DNA from: Rikenellaceae bacterium
GTDB lineage: Bacteria > Bacteroidota > Bacteroidia > Bacteroidales > Rikenellaceae
Direction of reading: 5' to 3'
Assembly (NCBI GenBank): GCA_021203585.1
Contig: JAJQAW010000319.1
Location: forward strand, 1 to 7,481
Length of the DNA stretch: 7,481 nt
This document shows, in pieces, positions 5,962 to 7,481 of this stretch. A model generated the notes under the pieces. That model saw only the letters and a list, made by a program, of their open reading frames with translations. It was not told the DNA's origin and ran no database searches. Within the stretch, counting starts at the first letter, position 1. Each line of letters starts with the position of its first letter. A program made the position numbers and the translations under genes.

Positions 5962-6780
5962 ATGAAGCGATCGAACTATTTGGCAGCCGCTGTGATTTTC
6001 TTTTTTTGTGCGTGTGAAAAGGAGATCGGCATCGATTACCGCTCCGTTACCCCGTTGTATGTCGTGGAGGGCCGGATTACCAACGAAACCACGGAAGTGC
6101 TGGTAACCCTGACCCGAGATATGGAGGACGGCGGAGAAGCTCTGCCGCAGGACCAGGCCCTGGTGAGCTTGACTACCGGCAGCGGCGACCGTTATGACCT
6201 TCCGTGCGACAGCGGTGGGTTTTACCGGGCGACCGGACTGCGGGGAACGGCCGGTGAAACCTATACCCTGACGGTGGAGGCGGACGGAGCCCGGTTTGTT
6301 TCCCGCTCTACGATGCCTGGCCCCGCCCCGATCCAAGAACCCTTTTTCCAGTGGTTGAAGGTGATGGGGCAAAAATTCGTGATCCTCACCTTCTCGTTCG
6401 AAGATTTGCCCGACCAAGAGAATTATTATTGCTACCGGGTCTTCCGCAACGGAGAAAATTACCGCTGGAATGTCCTGCATGACCGCGGGAACGACGGACA
6501 GACGATTACCCTGGACCTGGTCTGCATGACCGAAAAAATGGCCAGCGAGAATAAAGAAGAGGACTGGGACGACATTCTGTACGAAGGAGACCGGATCGAA
6601 ATCGAACTGCAAACGATCGATCAGCGTACGTACGACTACCTGTTTTCGGTCGGTTTGAGCAGCTCGGCCAATACCAATCCGATCGATAACTTCTCCGGAG
6701 GTTGTCTCGGATACTTCGCCGCTTACTCCTCCTCTCGTACCGCCACCGTTTTTTCCTACGACGAGATTTTAAATCCCTAA
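5962..6780 (+). CDS. DUF4249 family lipoprotein, partner of the TonB-dependent receptor
   Basis: A 272-residue predicted lipoprotein. A short hydrophobic signal (L7-F15) leads to Cys18, preceded by FCA, an imperfect lipobox with Phe at -3, so lipidation is likely but not certain. Glu19-Lys20-Glu21 follow, resembling the charged surface-export signals of Bacteroidetes lipoproteins. LYVVEGRIT (32-40), the Gly-rich GGFYRATGLRGTAGETYTL (85-103) and the C-terminal DNFSGGCLGYFAAYSSS (242-258) match the DUF4249 family. Members commonly sit directly after TonB-dependent receptors in this phylum; here the gap is only 4 bases. By analogy with other receptor-lipoprotein pairs it may capture or deliver ligand at the cell surface, but DUF4249 has no proven biochemical role. 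An AAGGA lies one base before the ATG, too close for a normal Shine-Dalgarno site. Confidence 0.9.
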   Translation: MKRSNYLAAAVIFFFCACEKEIGIDYRSVTPLYVVEGRITNETTEVLVTLTRDMEDGGEALPQDQALVSLTTGSGDRYDLPCDSGGFYRATGLRGTAGETYTLTVEADGARFVSRSTMPGPAPIQEPFFQWLKVMGQKFVILTFSFEDLPDQENYYCYRVFRNGENYRWNVLHDRGNDGQTITLDLVCMTEKMASENKEEDWDDILYEGDRIEIELQTIDQRTYDYLFSVGLSSSANTNPIDNFSGGCLGYFAAYSSSRTATVFSYDEILNP

Positions 6781-6791
6781 ATAAATTGCCT

Positions 6792-7481
6792 ATGAAAACA
6801 AAATGGTTCATTTTCGGTCTGGTTTCTCTTTCCCTGACCCTAAACACGTCGAAAGCTCAAATCCTTACAAATTCAAACACGACACCTATGACATTGAACT
6901 CTTTTGAAACGATCCGGCTGGAGCAGCCCGATCTCCGCGGAGGCGATCCGCTGATGCAGACCTTGAGTCACCGCAAATCCGACCGGGATTTTCAAACCGA
7001 AAATCTCTCTTTGAAACACCTCTCGGAAATCCTCTGGGCCGCTTACGGCCGGAACCGTGAAGACGGTAAACGAACCGCGCCCTCCGCCCTGGCTTTGTAT
7101 CCGCTTCAATTGTATGCCATCCTGGCCAACGGAATTTACCGGTACGATGCCCAGGCCCATGAACTGGTACCGGTCGTGGAAGGTGACCACCGGGCACTGG
7201 CGGGAGGTTTTCCGGCTGCCCGAACCGCTCCTGTCAATCTGGTCTTTATCGCCGATTACGATCGTTACCGGAATACGGGCAACGAAATGATCGACGGCTT
7301 CCTGAGCGATCCGCAGATTCGGGTGCGCTTTGCCAGTCTGGATGCCGGACACTGCACGCAAAATGTATACCTGTACTGTGCCTCGGAAGGGATCAAAACC
7401 GGGGTGAGGGGCTGCGTCGCGGGCCCCTTGATGCGATTACTCGGGCTGGGGGGAATCCACGAATTCATCGTAGCCCAAACC
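6792..7481 (+). CDS. Exported SagB/ThcOx-type nitroreductase, 3' end cut by the window
   Basis: The frame is open for 230 codons from ATG at 6792 to the window edge, with no stop. Residues 1-22 look like a Sec signal peptide (KTKW, hydrophobic core, SKA before Gln23), so the enzyme should work in the periplasm. From residue 50 it has nitroreductase features: LSHRKSDRDF (58-67, basic residues that contact FMN phosphate), LSEILWAAYGRNR (77-89), KRTAPSALALYPLQLYA (93-109, the SagB/ThcOx P-S-x-x-LYPL signature), APVNLVFIAD (146-155) and DAGHCTQNVYL (184-194). These enzymes bind FMN and transfer hydride in reduction or dehydrogenation. There is no peptide cyclase or precursor gene nearby, so a thiazole/oxazole peptide role is not supported. 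It begins 11 bases after the DUF4249 stop and is surely co-transcribed. An internal Met33 could give a shorter, cytosolic form, but the signal peptide favours the first ATG. Substrate unknown. Confidence 0.9.
   Translation, partial: MKTKWFIFGLVSLSLTLNTSKAQILTNSNTTPMTLNSFETIRLEQPDLRGGDPLMQTLSHRKSDRDFQTENLSLKHLSEILWAAYGRNREDGKRTAPSALALYPLQLYAILANGIYRYDAQAHELVPVVEGDHRALAGGFPAARTAPVNLVFIADYDRYRNTGNEMIDGFLSDPQIRVRFASLDAGHCTQNVYLYCASEGIKTGVRGCVAGPLMRLLGLGGIHEFIVAQT

Noticed and set aside
6792..7481. Thiazole/oxazole-modified peptide cluster, suggested by the SagB-like signature
   Set aside because: No cyclase, YcaO protein or precursor peptide is visible, and stand-alone exported members of this nitroreductase group are known in Bacteroidetes.
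1..7481. CRISPR array, tRNA, rRNA or insertion sequence
   Set aside because: No regularly spaced direct repeats, no tRNA cloverleaf or rRNA sequence, and no transposase or terminal inverted repeats were seen.

Overview
The window looks like a chromosomal segment from a Bacteroidales bacterium. The evidence is a TonB-dependent receptor with an N-terminal carboxypeptidase-regulatory-like domain paired with a DUF4249 lipoprotein, A/T-rich leaders instead of clear Shine-Dalgarno sites, a TAnnTTTG-type -7 box before the TetR gene, and signal peptides cut before Gln. The coding regions are moderately GC-rich and the first 180 bases are strongly AT-rich. The genus cannot be fixed from this sequence; an Alistipes-like or related gut lineage is a guess. 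All recognisable genes are on the + strand.

Layout. Positions 1-357 hold no convincing gene: an AT-rich stretch with small inverted repeats, then an unexplained leader. A DUF1848 protein follows (358-1320) with a radical-SAM-like CX3CX2C cysteine cluster at its C-terminus. Next is a lipoprotein with a charged repeat tail (1415-2098), closed by a strong terminator. A small transcription unit encodes a cytosolic four-helix-bundle copper-binding (Csp/DUF326) protein (2196-2522) and a 61-residue acidic protein (2534-2719), closed by a hairpin at 2751-2778.

From 2930 to the end lies a coherent module: a TetR regulator (2981-3589), a TonB-dependent outer-membrane receptor (3657-5957), a DUF4249 lipoprotein (5962-6780) and a SagB/ThcOx-type nitroreductase with a Sec signal peptide (6792 to beyond the window). 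The last three genes are 4 and 11 bases apart and almost certainly co-transcribed.

The most interesting observation is a matching inverted repeat, TAACA-N4-TGTTA, found once before tetR (2930-2945) and once before the receptor gene (3614-3629). This is what a TetR-type operator controlling both its own gene and its target operon would look like. The inferred model is a ligand-induced system that takes up an unknown small molecule through the outer membrane, helped by a lipoprotein, and transforms it with a periplasmic flavoenzyme. The ligand and the reaction are not visible in the sequence.
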